From positions 1 through 64,000 of the forward strand of contig JAVXUO010002277.1 in NCBI GenBank assembly GCA_033065855.1: a stretch of DNA of 64,000 nucleotides, given 5' to 3'. The position numbers and the translations under genes are program-made. The DNA comes from Escallonia rubra (lineage: Eukaryota > Streptophyta > Magnoliopsida > Escalloniales > Escalloniaceae). Positions 22,901-38,000 of the stretch are shown here, piece after piece. How positions within the stretch are numbered: the first letter of the stretch is position 1; each line of letters starts with the position of its first letter. Below the pieces are notes generated by a model. That model was not told where the DNA came from, did no database searches, and was given only the letters and a program-made list of their open reading frames with translations.

Positions 22901-25900
22901 ACCCAGATTGAGGTCATTGCTAGTTGGACATCTCTTGACCTTCAATTGACTTGAAAATTGGTATGGGCGATTGGGGTGGTTAGAATATGTGATTAAATGG
23001 CTGATTACAGAAATTGATTTACACAAAGGTTATCAACGGACCTAAGATAAGTTACCTAAGGTGTCATCTCATTCTCGATTTTCCTAGTATACTTTGTATT
23101 CTATTGGTGGCCCATATATGGGGTGGACTGATTGTTATTTTGTAAGAATTATATGTTGGTGCCAAAGTTCATATAACAGTGATAATGGATTGAGTTATAA
23201 CAATTACAACATTTTCTGAGGTCCAGAAGAGGTCCAAAAGTAATTTTAGAAGGAGTAGCCCGTATTTACGATACCAGCTCTTGTTGACCTTATGACACAC
23301 ATAATCTCCAATATGTCTTTTTGAGCTTTCTTGTTATTATTTTTTGTTGATCATGGTATCAAGTAACATTTTCCCTTTCATTTTAGCTTCCTTGTTCATT
23401 TTATGTTTGTCAGGGAATCTACTTGGCATCAGCAACAAAAGGTGGTTGCTTAACAGTACATGACTTTGAAACTCTCTACTGCCAAGCTAATAACTTTTTA
23501 CCATGTGAGTTTCTGCAATTAAGATTGTTGTGCATATTATAAGTAAAAAATACTCTTATGAATATTTAAATGAAGGGTTGTTTGAGCTTTGGAGAAAGTT
23601 GATATGAAGTTTCTATGGGTGGGATTATATGTTCTACTGAGTTTTAGGTATTAAACTATCTAAGAACGAAGACAAAGTGAAAAAACTGAACTTTGGCCCT
23701 CAACACATAAGCATGTCCCATTTGCATCCTCTAGTGCAGGTTGGGATTGTAGCCCAACCTATAATGCACATGCTTATACCTTATGCTCCTGGTAACATGG
23801 CAAGTTTGAGCCCAATAGCTTCTTTAATCATCTTTTTTATATAGACACCAAAGAAGAAGCTGCTTTTCACCCTGAAGGGGGATCTCAACCTTGAATCTAT
23901 GAGATCAAGTGATGCCACAAACAGGGAATTATTTTCCCAGAAAATGGAATTTATTGATCAAAAGATAATTTTGTTCAGAGAGCTAGAACACATTCATAGA
24001 AACCTTATTTCTTTTAGAACAAGGATTAAAGTCACAGATTGGAAAATCAATTAAGTAACTACTCGGATCTTATAGACTCCTAGAAGAAAAGGAAGTACTG
24101 ACCAAGAACCCATATATTGCTAATAAGGAAAGTTCTCTTGTATAAATCAGAGAAGTGGCCAAAAAGTGGCTAAAAAGGTGGCTTATGGCCTCTTTTTGCA
24201 GTCTAGAATGCTCGGGATGATGTAGCTGCTATTACATTGTAGATCTCCTTGAGAACTTTGTTCTGATTAATCGAAGCGCAAGCACTCCTGGGGAATCAAA
24301 AGTTATGGCCAAGATAGTGGACACTGGTAAAGGGCTATTCTTGAGTTTCTGACACTCCATGAGCTCCAGGAAGTCGTAAGCTACAATTCCGCGTCATTCT
24401 TCTCCTCATCATGCTCAATCTTCGGTTTTTCGTATTGGAATTAACTTCGAGCCTAGGGAACAGAAAACCTGGACATGATACCTTGGATGTGAGCGTTTAA
24501 AGGTTTCGTACCTTGGCTAATTAGTATCCTAAATACTCCTCCGTCTTAGGGAAATTAGAAAGGCTTTAGTTTACGACATTGTGTAGCCCTGAAAGCTTTC
24601 AGTAGCTGGAATAAAAATTTCTGTTATCTTCTTTTGCTTCCAAGATAACCCTTTTGGAAGCTATCAAGGTGATAGAAAGTCATTTATGCCTTCCAAATTT
24701 AGGTGATGTATTTTAACATCAACATAATCAAAAGCAGTGTATGTATGTATTTCTCTGTTGAAGTACTTAGAGCTTTTTTTGGTAGGATAGAAAAGGGTAA
24801 TGAAAAGTGGACGAGTAGAAGAATTTTCATTCATTTGGGAAGAGAAAAGGGAAGCAAGGGAAAGCGGGAGGGATGATGAACTTTCTTTCTGAGCCCACAA
24901 TATTCTTTCTTGACCAAAAAATGCGGCAAAAGGGAGGAAAAGAGCGTAGTTTACTCATTTGACCTTTCTAATCCTCCTAAATATTGCATTCAATGTAATT
25001 ACGAGCATGATATGGTAAAACTACTGAAATCATCTCTCTTTTTCCTCGTTTCAATCCTACTCAACCAAACAATACGAGGGAAAGACATAATCTCTTCCGT
25101 ATGGATGAAAATTGGAGGGATGATACTTTCCTTCCCTCTATTTCCTTCCTCTCTACTAAGCGAGCTCTTACTCTTTTGGTTCTATGCGATAATTGGGCAC
25201 TTTCGCACTGTGCTATGAGGAAAAAAAAGTGCATTCTGAACTCAACTGTTTATGATAAATGATTAAAATAGCCTAATCTTTTTGACAAAAGTTTAAGCAC
25301 GACAGTCATATGCTAATATAATGCGATGCTTAACTAAGTAAAGATAACTTCACACATGGCCAGTGAAAGCTTTTAGAAGAGCTCGTTCTTTTATATTTAG
25401 AAGTCTCCAATAGACGTGGAACCTAATTTTTGATTATCACTAAAATAGGTTGCGTTGTATTTTCATGTGCTACTTAATGTAAGTTCTGTTTGAAATTTTG
25501 ATATAACGGTCAGTTCATCTTTTCATTACATTATATCAAAGTTTCTGTAGCTGGAAGTCCTTCCTATTTCATTTTTCTTTCTCTTCCTCTAAAGAGCAGT
25601 CACTGGTCCACTAGGCTTTAAATGTAATGATCCAGTGAATGGCATAATGATGTAGGCTTGAAGGAAGATGAAAGAAAACATCTGTTGCACATTCCTACAC
25701 GTCACCAAATTGACGTTGTTCGATGGAATCTTTCAAATCAGGATGAGGTATGCGATGAACTGCACTTCCTCTTGGTATTCAAATTAATGGTGAATATTAT
25801 TCGATGGAATTTTGCAAATCAGGATGAGGTGTGCGATGAACTTCACTTCCTCTTGGTATTCAAATTAATGGTGAATATTAGAACTTACTACCAAGTGTGT

Positions 25901-28900
25901 CACTCTCAGTCGAAGCTTGTGCTTGTTGCTGCCATTGGCATTCCCCTTGATACTTTATTCTATTTTCTACTGCTGGTCTCTGGAAATATGTTACTGCAGC
26001 TAGTCAGTACTTCAGCTGATCATATTAGACATGACTAGTCAATTGCTTGTCTTAGCAAAGTGTTATAAGCAATTCATAGTAGCGGTGTTCTGTAGCGTTA
26101 GGCTGATAATATCAGAATCAAAAGCATAAACGGTTATAACTAAAGGCTCTTCTCCTATAAGCTTCTAGCTGTCTTGTTGAGGGAAACCAAGTTTTTTATT
26201 TTGTGCACAAGGCTAAGACTTGAAATGGGCACCACCTGTTGATCTGCGCCAATAGAACAGGGGCATCTTTGCTTCTCCTTTATCGCAACTTTCTAGTATT
26301 AACTATTAGCATGTTCCTGCGAATCCAGCTTCAGTGTGGCCTTTATGAAAACCTAACGCCATTATTGTTATGGTCCCGATTAATAGAGGGTGATTTGCTT
26401 GGGTCTGCACTTTCAATGTTATTTGCAAAAATGGGTGTCCTCTTTTATGGTTGCAAGCAGACTTGGGCATAGTAGTATGTACTGTGCCTCATAATTCAAA
26501 AGCAGCATATAAACTTCTATTGAGTCAGTAGCAGCTTTGTTAGACTTTGGATGTTAGCTACTTTTTTGAAAGGAAAACTACCGAGCGGAAATGACTTCCT
26601 GAAAATGTTATCCAGAAGAAACATATCAAGGAAACCTTCTCGTATTCAACAACATGTCTGTAATGACCAAGTATCTAAGAGATCAAGAATACAAAATAAA
26701 CAATAAACTAGTGCAGAGTTATTTTTCTGATGGAAAATGATGAAGGGCGGACATAGAACAGCCTCATGAAACCCATTTTTCAAATTCTCAAACAGAATTA
26801 TTAAATTAATAAACAACATCAACTGAGTCTGTTGTTGGCAAAGCAAGCACCTATACTTCTCTGGAAGTTCTTAAGAAGGAGAAAGACAAGCCCATCGAAG
26901 TAGTGCGGCCTTTTCTCAGTTTGTCCATGATGAAAAGTTTGGAGGAGATTCTGCTATGAACTGGTCAGAAGTTTTTTGCGTTGATTCAAATAGAAGAAGA
27001 GAAACTGTATCCAAAAAAAAGAAGGGAGAAGCAAATCAAGAAACTTGGTTTTGGTTATCAGCCAGACAGCATTAGTTCACATAAAATTTGGCTCTAAAAT
27101 CAAAGTTTTAGAATAATTTGGTTTTAGCTGGAAAGAGGGTGAGGTCAGTGTTGAGGCCAAGGCCAGGAAGGAGGTGTTTTCATGCTTGCAGTTGATGCTG
27201 GATACAACTCTGATGGAAGGACAAAGGAGAAGACATTGGGACAGTTTTAGTTTGTTTGTTTGCTGTGGAGTCTAATGGCTTACTCATTTTAAACTAAGTT
27301 GCCTCCGGAGTTTATGCGTTGACTGTGCTTCCATTGACTGATTTTCGAAGTTATACCAGAATTTTGGAAAAGGTACATAGTCTATTAGCAATATGTTCTG
27401 TATGAAGAAACAAGGCTAACTGAATAAAGCACTTAAATGATACTTGTTCCTGTTATGCACTACTCCACTTGTATAACGCCATTTAACTGACACAATCTGG
27501 ATTGACTTTGTGTACCAAGTTTTGTTTTCAATTATCTACTGCGCTATACCAAGTTTTGTTTCAATTATCTACTGCACTATACCAAGTTTTGTTTTCGATT
27601 ATCTACTGTACTAAGGGATTCTATTGTCTATCGCCGTGGTTCTCTAATCAGTTCTTATGCTTTCATGCATCAAAGTTGCATATGAAGCAGAAATAAGATT
27701 CTCTTTTCGCTGCCTATGAACCAAAAAACAAATTAAAAAAAATACTGATTTTCGATCTATCAAGATTATCTTTTCAATGCCTATGAACCAAACAAAAAAA
27801 AATAAAAATTTTACTTCTCACTGATTTCGATCTATCTTCCACCAAAACACTGTTCTCTATTCTAGATATATTGAATTGATATCTTAGATTTTAGCTGGCC
27901 AGAAGATGCTTCGAAGCCATGCTGGCGATATTGAGGAGCACCATAGTATCGTCACTGGATATACATGTCCATGCAACATATGTGCGCTTTTGGACTGGTC
28001 CCAGCCAGTCTTCACGTGAATTCTTTTGGTCCATTATTACTTTTCATTGGAAGGACCCACATGTGGGGAGTTAGGAGCCTACAGTGCTTAAAGAAATTTG
28101 CTACTGGATTGCACTGAACCAAAATATTTTCTTCAATCTTATATCAGCTGTACATTTTTAGTTTCTGAATAATGGAATATGGTCTTTAAACCTAAGTTAA
28201 ATATATATTTCAGGATGAATTTACAATGGCAGGTATAAGTGGTTAGCTCCAGTACTCCCATCTGTGTGTGCGAACGCGTGTGTATTTATATGCATGCCAA
28301 TTGAAATATGTTCATAACAGACAATATAAGCCCTAATTTGAATATCTTGCATTAGCCGCTTTCTTTGACATGTACATTAATCTTCTTCTTGCATCATACT
28401 TTCAAGTACTTAATGTATTAGGTGCATAAGTGGACATCAACATCATTGAAGCATTCATTAGCTTCTGTTTCAGGCTAATGTTATCTTTGGCTGAAGCCAA
28501 TCCAAGACTCATCCTTTTGGTTGCATGCTTCTAAAGTTACCTTCCAAGTTAGATAAAAAATATCAGTAGTTTTTGTGGACATTCACCTTTTTCTATTTGG
28601 GTTCACTTGTTTTTATGTGCTTTGTTATCTGTGATTGGTTTTGAATTTGAAGTTTTAGCATTTACTATATATTCTTAACATTACAGGTTGCTTGCGCATC
28701 TATGAGTGGCAGTGAAGTGCACATATTTGATATTGGGTATATCTCTCATAAACCAGTTAAAGTAAGTCCGCCATCCCATTTTTTTAAATTAATGTACTTA
28801 CCACACATGCTGCTAAGCAATAGTTTCGAGAGAGAGAGAGAGGGAGGGAGGGAGGGAGGGAGGGGGCGGGGGGAGGGAGGGAGGGAGAGAGGGAGGGAGA

Positions 28901-28914
28901 GGGAAGGAGGGAGG

Positions 28915-28977
<63 letters not shown>

Positions 28978-29000
28978 AGGGAGAGAGGGAGAGGGAAGGA

Positions 29001-29059
<59 letters not shown>

Positions 29060-32000
29060 CGTCCTTGATTTTACATCATCTTACTTGTAATGTTTTCCTT
29101 TAAATTAACTGTCAAGATTTTCCTTCTTTTGTTAAGTTAGGTGAAGAAGTTTAAGCATATTGGTAACTTTTCACTGTTTGCAGGTCTTAAGAAAGAGGGC
29201 TAGTGTCACAGTTCATGGCTCTGATGTTCATAAAGGAGTATCTGATATAGCTTTTACTTCAAATGATGACTCAAGGTTGGTAAAGAAAGGAAACTCTATT
29301 AGAAAGAAAGCTAATCTATTTTCTGGTGTACTTTTGTGGAGTAGAACAATGCTTACGAAGCTGTAAGTAGCTGCAAATTTTTATATACCCTACTAAGTTG
29401 AAGCATGAAAGAAAAGAAGTAATTTTCTCTCTAAGCAAAAAATATACCAAGCCTAGAACATTGTATGGGGCTGTCGCTGCCAATCTCAATATGTTCATTT
29501 ATATATTAGGGTGGGTTAAATGACTGCATTCACTAGAAACTTCTGGTCATGACATGAGAGGCTACCTTAAATAGATTGGCTGATTTTCTTGCTGAATGCT
29601 TGTGCGTTAATTTTGTGGGACGTATTCCGACTTCAGCAATTTTCTTTTGCGGACTTTTAGTAAGTAGGCACTCTTACAACTTCCAAGTGACCACTTGTTA
29701 GCAACACTCCAATGTGAAACTGATTCTGCTGATATTTTTCTTGGTTTCGCCAAATACGATTTTTTGGTTGGCTGTACTGATGTCACACATTCCATTTGAA
29801 GTTATCTGAAAATGAGAAATGAAAGGTCAAAGGTTCAGCCAATAACTTCCTTTTTTGCCGTGTGTTGGATACTGCTGGGAGGGGTGGGAGCGTTGAATTC
29901 CAAGGTGTTCCTAACTCTTAATTGTTAAGAAGTATTCTTTTTGTTTATGTATATGGCACTTTAGTGTTGTTTTCTAGTCGGACTGGGTTTACATTAAAGC
30001 CTGCACTGTCATGCTCAAGAGTTCGTGCTTTTTGCACGAAGCTGTGGCCCCTGCTAAGGAAGAATTTAGTAAGGGAATAAAGATGCACACCATAATCTCC
30101 TCTTTGTGTGGGACTGTGGGGCTTTTCTTTCTTGATACAGTTATTTGTATTATTGAAATGTCATCCTCATGTCACTAGGATAATATGAAGGCAAAAGCCA
30201 ATAGCTAGCCTTTGCTAGGCTTCTTTATGTTCCGACTCATGAAGATAAGTTTACTTTGCTTATAATGATCCTTGAAGATTTCTGAAAGTTTAGTTGATTA
30301 CAAAGTGATGACTGGATAGTAAAAGCTGTTACAGCGGAGAGCTGTCCCAACGAGTGTTGCTGAAGAGGCTTTTAGTGACAAAAAGCAAATTCAATGTCTT
30401 AAACATGCTACGTGGCAACTAAACTATACGTTCTTTTGTTGCTAAATGTGCTGTTACATCACCAACTGCAGGCGATCCATTTTGACTTGGTAAAAGGGGC
30501 ACACTGTTTCTGAACAACATGAACTTGCTTCTAAGCATTGTTAAATTGGTTCAATTCGGTCATGGAACTACAAGAGAAATTAGCTAAGATCTGCTGTTAA
30601 TTTGACTCTCGTGGACAGTATAATAGGAGAGCCTTTTCCACTGTCTTTACCTGTGTCAACTTTTATGAATTCCTGGGGAACTTACTTGCAATCACATCTA
30701 TCCCATTCCCACCTGCCTAGGACTTGATACAGGTTTGCCAGTTTGGCTAAACAAGACTACTGATAACTGATGCTTGATTGACCTATGATGGTCAATGTCA
30801 ACTCCGTGTACGTGTTTAGATACTTGCTTGAGAATGGAGTAATATTGTCAGCTGTTAATTATATAGATTGCTATATTGTATACTATACTTAGTATATGGT
30901 AGCCAACAGAGTGTTGAGGAACTGGAATCCGGCATAAGGATTTATGGATGGGGTTGGGTATAAGTGAAGATAATAACTTGTAAGAACGTGTTGTGGGAAA
31001 GAGGCAGCTAAGGTCGCTTACTCTCCACAGAAGATAGTACTTTCATAAGCCAATTTATCAAGATGTAGATGGTCATTGAACAGATCAAGCAGCATTTATC
31101 TGTTGGAAAACCATCAACTGCATGTGTAAGGGGGTTGAAAACGAAGTTGTTCAACAAATTGCTTGAGTGGGCTCAAGTTACCTTTAAGGAGGGCTTTAGA
31201 GGAGAAGGGCTTCAATAGGTTGCTGATTAATTGGAGAACACACTGTTGTTCAAGGATGGTCTATTGAATAGCAGGTTTGGGCTTTATGGGACGTGTGATG
31301 CAGAAATAGATGCTCTCATCCTGGCTGACACAAGGCAGTGGCAGAACTGAGGATTAGGCTTGAGGGATAGGGGAGAAGGTAGTGTTTGAAAAGCTTTAGA
31401 GACAAAGGTATGTCCACTTATGCATAGACTCCTGTCTTTTTTTTTGAGTGGACAGAAGAGGGAAAAGTTTTGTACTTGAAAGAACTCTAATGCAAGCTTA
31501 GTAATCTATATGGCCTACTCGAGGTAACAGCAAACTTAAAAGGTATTTTCAGAAATTTATAGTATCTAAGGAGTGCAGTCACCAGTAGACCTCTAGGTTC
31601 ATTCGTGATAGTTGGTTGTGGTGATCATGCAGTCGGGCAAAAGGTCTCTTTCTGAACAATGAGGCATGTTCAGGGTTCTTAATAATCATGTGGAGAGTCA
31701 CCATTATTGATCATGGCACTGAAAGACTTGTAGCCTGGTTCTGTGAGCGGAGCTGAGGAAGGAGTATAAGGAAAAGATTCTCAAAAGTTTCTGCTATATC
31801 TGCCACATGTATTGAGCAGGAGTGTTTTGAAAATGGGTCTTTCAGCCGGCTTGACATTACAACCTAAATGTATCAGTAATAGGTGTAAGGAATACTCATG
31901 TGGTGTGACCTATGCATCACCTTAGTGTATTCTGTATACCAAAATAGCAGATGCCAAGAAAAATATTTATACTTGACTGCTACGAACTTTAAGGACCTAT

Positions 32001-35000
32001 TTAAACACCCCCCCCCCCAAATAAGACATTGTGTTTATGCTTTTGGTGTACAATTCAATGGCCTTTGAATTTTTATTTTATCTATGGCAGTGTATTGTAA
32101 TTCTTTTACTGCAACAAAAGCTCAATACATATTATCATTTAAGGTTTTATGATATGCCAAACTACTGTAACTAAGTGCCATTTCGTTTATGCATACATGT
32201 GTGTGTTAAGAATGTTAGTTCTGGTTTAAGACTGTTTATAATTTGAGAAGAAAAAAGAAGATAATTTGGTAGCACCTCCTTACATATGAGAGAACGAATT
32301 TTTCTATAATAGGTGCTGTTAGAAAATATCTGAAGCAAAGGGTAAACATGGATGAGAACATTTAATTCCATTAGGAAGTGAGCCTAATGAAAAAACAAAA
32401 AAACATCTCTGGGTGATGAAATGAAAAAGCTACCCTTGGGAGTGTTTGGGGTTACGTCGTAATAGTCACTACAGGCTAAGTGGTCAACCAAACGCACATT
32501 TTTCTCTATTAGACATTGATGATGCCCATAATGAGCTCTAAACGGTGAATCAAATGGGCTGTAAGAAATTGTTTCTGCTTTACCTTCCTACTCAGTTATG
32601 TTGTGCCTTTATCCCTTAAGATCTTGCTTTCACGAATGGGTTTAATTGCTCATCTGACCCTTTTTTTCTCTATGATCACTTTCAATAGGGTATTTGCCTC
32701 TGATACGCATGGTGCAATACATGTCTGGGATAGAAGAGTGAGTGATCTTCCATGTCTTGGGCTCACAACTAACTCCAGTAGCAACCTTAATAGAATTCAA
32801 GTAAATGTTGAAAATCAGGTCAGTAGATTACTTCCTATAACTATGATATTACATGAGATTCTTATTCAGGACAAATCTCCTGGTGCCATTCAGTAAAAGA
32901 ATGAATTAGTCATTATCATTTTCTCTATATTCTGTAGAAGTGTTTTCTTACCTATTGGCTTGCAATAGTGCTTAAGGAGACCTGAAATCTATTGAGTTTA
33001 CCCACATATTCTTGCATATTGTAGGTCATTTTTGGAGCTTGCAAGAATGGTATGATACATATTTGGGATCTTCGTGGGGGAAGACCGTCTACTGCTTTTC
33101 AAAGCCATAAAGATGTAATTCTCTCAATGGCTCTGCTGGTCTTCCAATAACATATTTTACCACTGCTTTTGAACATTCGTCATAGAGTAGCTGCCACTTC
33201 GAATTGGATAAAGCTGCTATAGCCACTTATGTTTGTTGTTTATACTTTGGGTTGCTTCTTATTTTGTGTGCTTATATAAGAAAGTGAGTGACGTGACACC
33301 CATTTTAGCTTATGGAATCTATGTCATTGTACTCCATTGCATGAGTCTGCACAATATAGAGTTTCTAGCTAAAGATTTATAAGATAGACCACACTCAATT
33401 AGATTTACTTGTGGAAAATGGTATTAATCTACACAAACATTTTTGGCGTGTCAGTCAACTGTGTTCTGTAAATATCCTGAAGTGTTCCTAATTACTACTG
33501 CATATCTGACAAATCATCTGCCTAATGTTTTCTTTTTCTGATACAGGTAAAAATTTCCCCTATAACATCTGTGAAAGTAGCATCGATGCTGGATAAAAAC
33601 AGATCTTTGAAGGTATTCCAAGTTTCCACTGTTTACTGGTTTTCCCGTGTGCACTTGATTATGCAGCTTGCATGACTGTGCTGTTGTTTCCAACAGCTCA
33701 ACATCATGTTCCCCCCTTAGGTTACCTTTCAGGCACACTGCTTTTTCTATTTCAATGCAGGATTTTAGATGTTGCATAATAATTCATTAAACTTAAATGT
33801 GCCATGCGGGCACCACTCAACAAACCAAAAGGACTTCGGATAGCAGTTGTGATCTTTTTTCTCTGATTAAAGCAAAGTTTTCAAGGCAAAGAGAATAATT
33901 TCTCAACCTACTCGCTCTCAGTCACCACCATCATTACCAATAATATCGAAGCAAAGAATACTGTAAATAAACTTGTAAAATTGCAGCGATATCTTCCTTT
34001 TGATGAAGTTCCTGTATGAATGTTATATTATTCTTGTTCATATTGGTTAGAGAAATTATTTTACACAATTTTTCTGATAAACACCCACTTTAAGGTGTTT
34101 TAACAATGGGACAAAATTTGTTTACTGGTAATAGGACTAGGGTTGACCTTCGTTGTTAAGTGTTAATATGCAATTCTCATTCGCACTCATGCTGCTATAT
34201 TGCAACATATAATCTGGTGCTATGAAACAAAATTTTATACAATTCACTTAAAGGGAAGTTGTAGCTACATATACCATTTTGAAGTGTAGTGCTATTTTGG
34301 CACAATGGCAAACCAAACAATTCATATATTGAGGAACAAGGTAGCTCTAGACACTAAAAGCTTAGCATCATTTTGTGGAGCGAGTCCTTTACTGTACAAG
34401 TGTAGGCGTAATTCTATCATAAAGGCAGCCTTTTGAACATCACTATGGTTTGACCAAAATCCTTTTCCTTGCAGGCACAATCAAATATTGTTCCCAAGGA
34501 AATTCACTCAATTGATGTCAATCCATCTTGCCCATACCAGTTGGCGTTCCATCTTGATGATGGTTGGTAGGTCAGGAGATAAATGAAGTCCTTCTTTATG
34601 CATCTGTTGATACCTTTATTACTTTTCTCAAGTATGGTGGTCACTTTTAATTCTTCTATCTGCAAGTCTTTTTGTGGTCTATATGATGTAGCTGCTATAG
34701 TGTCCCGCTTCTTCAATTTGTTAGTTTATGAAGTCGCATTGGAATCCCACTATCAAGTGTCAATCATTGACAGAAGATTTTATTTTGACAATTGAAAGTT
34801 CTGTTTACCAGAAAGAAAATGCTAAATGCAGTTTTATTCCTTCGGTTTATGCTTTTACCTCCTTAGGTAATCATCAATGTTTGCTCTGAGCATTGTTCAA
34901 ATGTATATTTGTTTCACAAGCCTTCTGTTTTAAACGATGCACATACTCTGATGGTGATTCCTTGCTTCTTACTCTGAAGCTTGTGAGACTTGTCGCTTTG

Positions 35001-38000
35001 TTTCAACATTATTGCGAGTCCAACCTGAAATTCAAGCTCTCAAGACTATTTGTAAACTTTAACACCCTCAATGTAGAAGCAACTTTTGTTTTCAGAAGTG
35101 AGTAATGAACTTCATAGTGGAAAAGACATGGTATCATCTAAGTGTCATAAGATTGATAGAGCAATTAGAGATCTATGGTACTAATGCCTAATCTGTTCGA
35201 CAACCAACTACATATTGTATGAATCAGTAAAAGTAGAAATAGGGGAATCAGGAGAAATTACCTTTTTGTACTTGGGATGAATTTTCTTAATTCGCGGAAG
35301 TGATAAGATGAAGAGTTGTTGTACTTTTTGATTCCTGTGCACGCTAGCACCTCTGCTGGCAAGAATTTAGAGAGCACGTCCAATCCTGGCGCTCAACTTC
35401 TCATAATAAGGATGGTCATTTTTAACAGTTCTGACAGAAGATATCATTGTCATGGTAAACTCAAACCAAGGACTGAGTAGCTGGAATTGGCAATAGTGGG
35501 AAGAATAACTGGTTAAGCCTGTTAGTCTCACGCAGTTTTGCTTGAGATAATTCTGCCAATTAGACTTCTCTATTCTATATATGTAGCGAATCATGTTATT
35601 TTAAGATTAATTTTCTTATTTTGTCCTTGTCTAGGTCAGGAGTTTTGGATATCCATAATTTCCAAGTGACACATATTCATTGCCCTCCCCCACCTTGGTT
35701 GTGAGTAACCGAAATCTATGTCATTTTTCTTACGGTTAAAGGAAAATGTACGGCAATCTTTGTTCTATATCTACTGTTTGTTTATTGTTCATTTGAGGGA
35801 TTAGGGATGGCATGAGTGCTTCAATCGACCTGTCATACATGAGAAAGCCATCATGGCTGCCGTCGTATTCGGTAAGATAATTGTCTTGTCTATTTGTCCT
35901 TGTTACATTTTAACCTGAATAGTGAAAGGGAATTTTTATATCCACACCCATTTTTGTCGCTAAAAGATCTATGCTTTGTTGCTAAGGCACTTTTTAGCGG
36001 AAAAAATGAGGTGTGGACAAGAATAAGAGGGTAGGAAATAGACATTTCCTGGAAATTATTTATTGAATTACCAGAGGTTAGCACGGCAATGGTACTATAT
36101 CTGCTTTTCTGAAGGCATTTGTTATGGCAATTTCCTTTCACCTTTTCTTGTTATCTTTGTTTGCTTTGCAGTAGTGCAAAGATCTAAAGTTAGCCTTGAG
36201 TCATTAGTTAAGTCATATGACAAGATAATGCACGGCGGTAAAGTAATTTTATTTCTTTCTTAAAAGTTTGAGTCAATATATGTAGGAAAAGAGTGAGCTA
36301 AAAGTTAAAGTCTGACATCTAGAGTGTCCGACTCCTGTTTATATATCATGCTAAACTGACAATGTTCACATAGACAACCATAAACAAAAAAAAATTCTCT
36401 GCTATCAGTTAGTCATCTTGTACTGTTTTTGGCATCTTTTGTCAGCTACAAATTCTTTTTGCATTTTAGAGTCCATGAACTCTGAATCATGGACAATCTG
36501 CATTCTCTAATTTCTTAGAGGAGGAACTCTGTTCGGTCATTTGTCCACAAATGTCATGTCAAGCATAGTGTTTCTCTCTTTGCTTCTCGGCCTCATTGAC
36601 ACCAAGCCTGTATGAGCATGAGAAGAATGGCAGCCTCCTAATACGTGTAGGCATATCTGTTGGTGAAGTGCTTCGCATGGAGGCTGTAATAGTTCTGAAA
36701 TAACTTGCAATTTGCATTTATCGCCATGAAGAAAGTTAGCGTTGATCTCAACTAGTTGAAGGAGTAGTGACCTACTATAATTTAGAATCTGTTGAGTTGG
36801 CAATGGGCAGGTATCAACCAACTCAACTTAATATAGCATGTGACTTAATATAGCATGTGACCTACATGGACTCGGTACGAGTGTCCGGGTCGGATACATG
36901 TTTAAGTGTCGGATTCTTCTAATTTTCAAAACATAAGACATTGGGACACGGCAAAACTTTCATATCTATGTTACTACTTGGTTATTTCCAAGGTAAAATG
37001 GTGTTTTACGTGAAGCACATGGTTTTGATTGAGAACTTGTCTCATTTCAAAGCAATAGCGAATAAAATGGAACACTACAAGATAGTGATCATAGTGACAG
37101 ATCCTATAAGATGTGTCAGACACATATCCCATCCCCATGTTCAACTATCGAGTGTCCGACACGGGTACTTCACGCATTCTAAAGAGTCCATGTAACATAG
37201 TTGCAGGGTGCAAATTCTGCAATTGTGGCATCTATAGGTTTTCTTATATACGCTGAAATCATGGTTAAGTTATGATAATTGGGCTAAAACGGTGTGGATT
37301 GGTTTTATGTTGAAACCAGAGGAAAAAACTACTTTAAGATTCTAAGTGAGCAACACAAATAGTTAATGTCTTCAAGAATGTGCGGCAGAGCAGAAGCTTC
37401 AGTTGCTTAGATCTCAACAAGCATGGACTTTGATTCGGTAGAACATATATATACATGTAATTCTTTTAGCTGTTCCTTAGCATGGTTGGTTCATTGAGTG
37501 AGACCTCCAGGACAGAGTTTCCATTTCTGCATCAGCTATTTTCTTTTTTCTCAAAAGAATTGAGAAGTATTAATTATTCAGATTAGTACACATTCACACC
37601 TGCCAAGCTTAAGATTTGAGTTTACTTGAGACATTATGTGGGTAAAAGCATTTCTTAAGGTTGAAAAGGATGAAGAAGGTGAGGATTTGGAGGATTATAA
37701 AAGTTCGGAACTGGTTTGCTTTAGAAAGTGGTAGATGCTGAAAATTTTCGGCGTTAGTTATCAAAAGTTCTGTAAAGCAACCAGTGGCCCAATTTTAATG
37801 TCTGAGCTAGACTAAAAGCAGTTTAGGTCCTAGAAAGCAGCTGTTTCTTACAATAGGAAAGCACCAGTTTTTACTGTCTAGATAATCAATAGTGCCAAAT
37901 TCATAGGGTCAAGTGTTAGTAGATCGATTCAAATAGAAAAGTAAAGCATTTGAGACAGAAGTTGTCTATTCACTATATCAACTTGTAGTTTGTTGCATTA

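Noticed and set aside
26870-27260. Possible processed pseudogene in WD40 intron 7 (frame with KKEKDKPIEVVRPFL)
   Set aside because: Short purine-rich open stretches with stops; no family recognised and no poly(A) or TSD found.
28702-29103. 133-codon Arg/Glu/Gly ORF
   Set aside because: Its start is the real exon 8, but the rest is translation of the GA microsatellite in intron 8.
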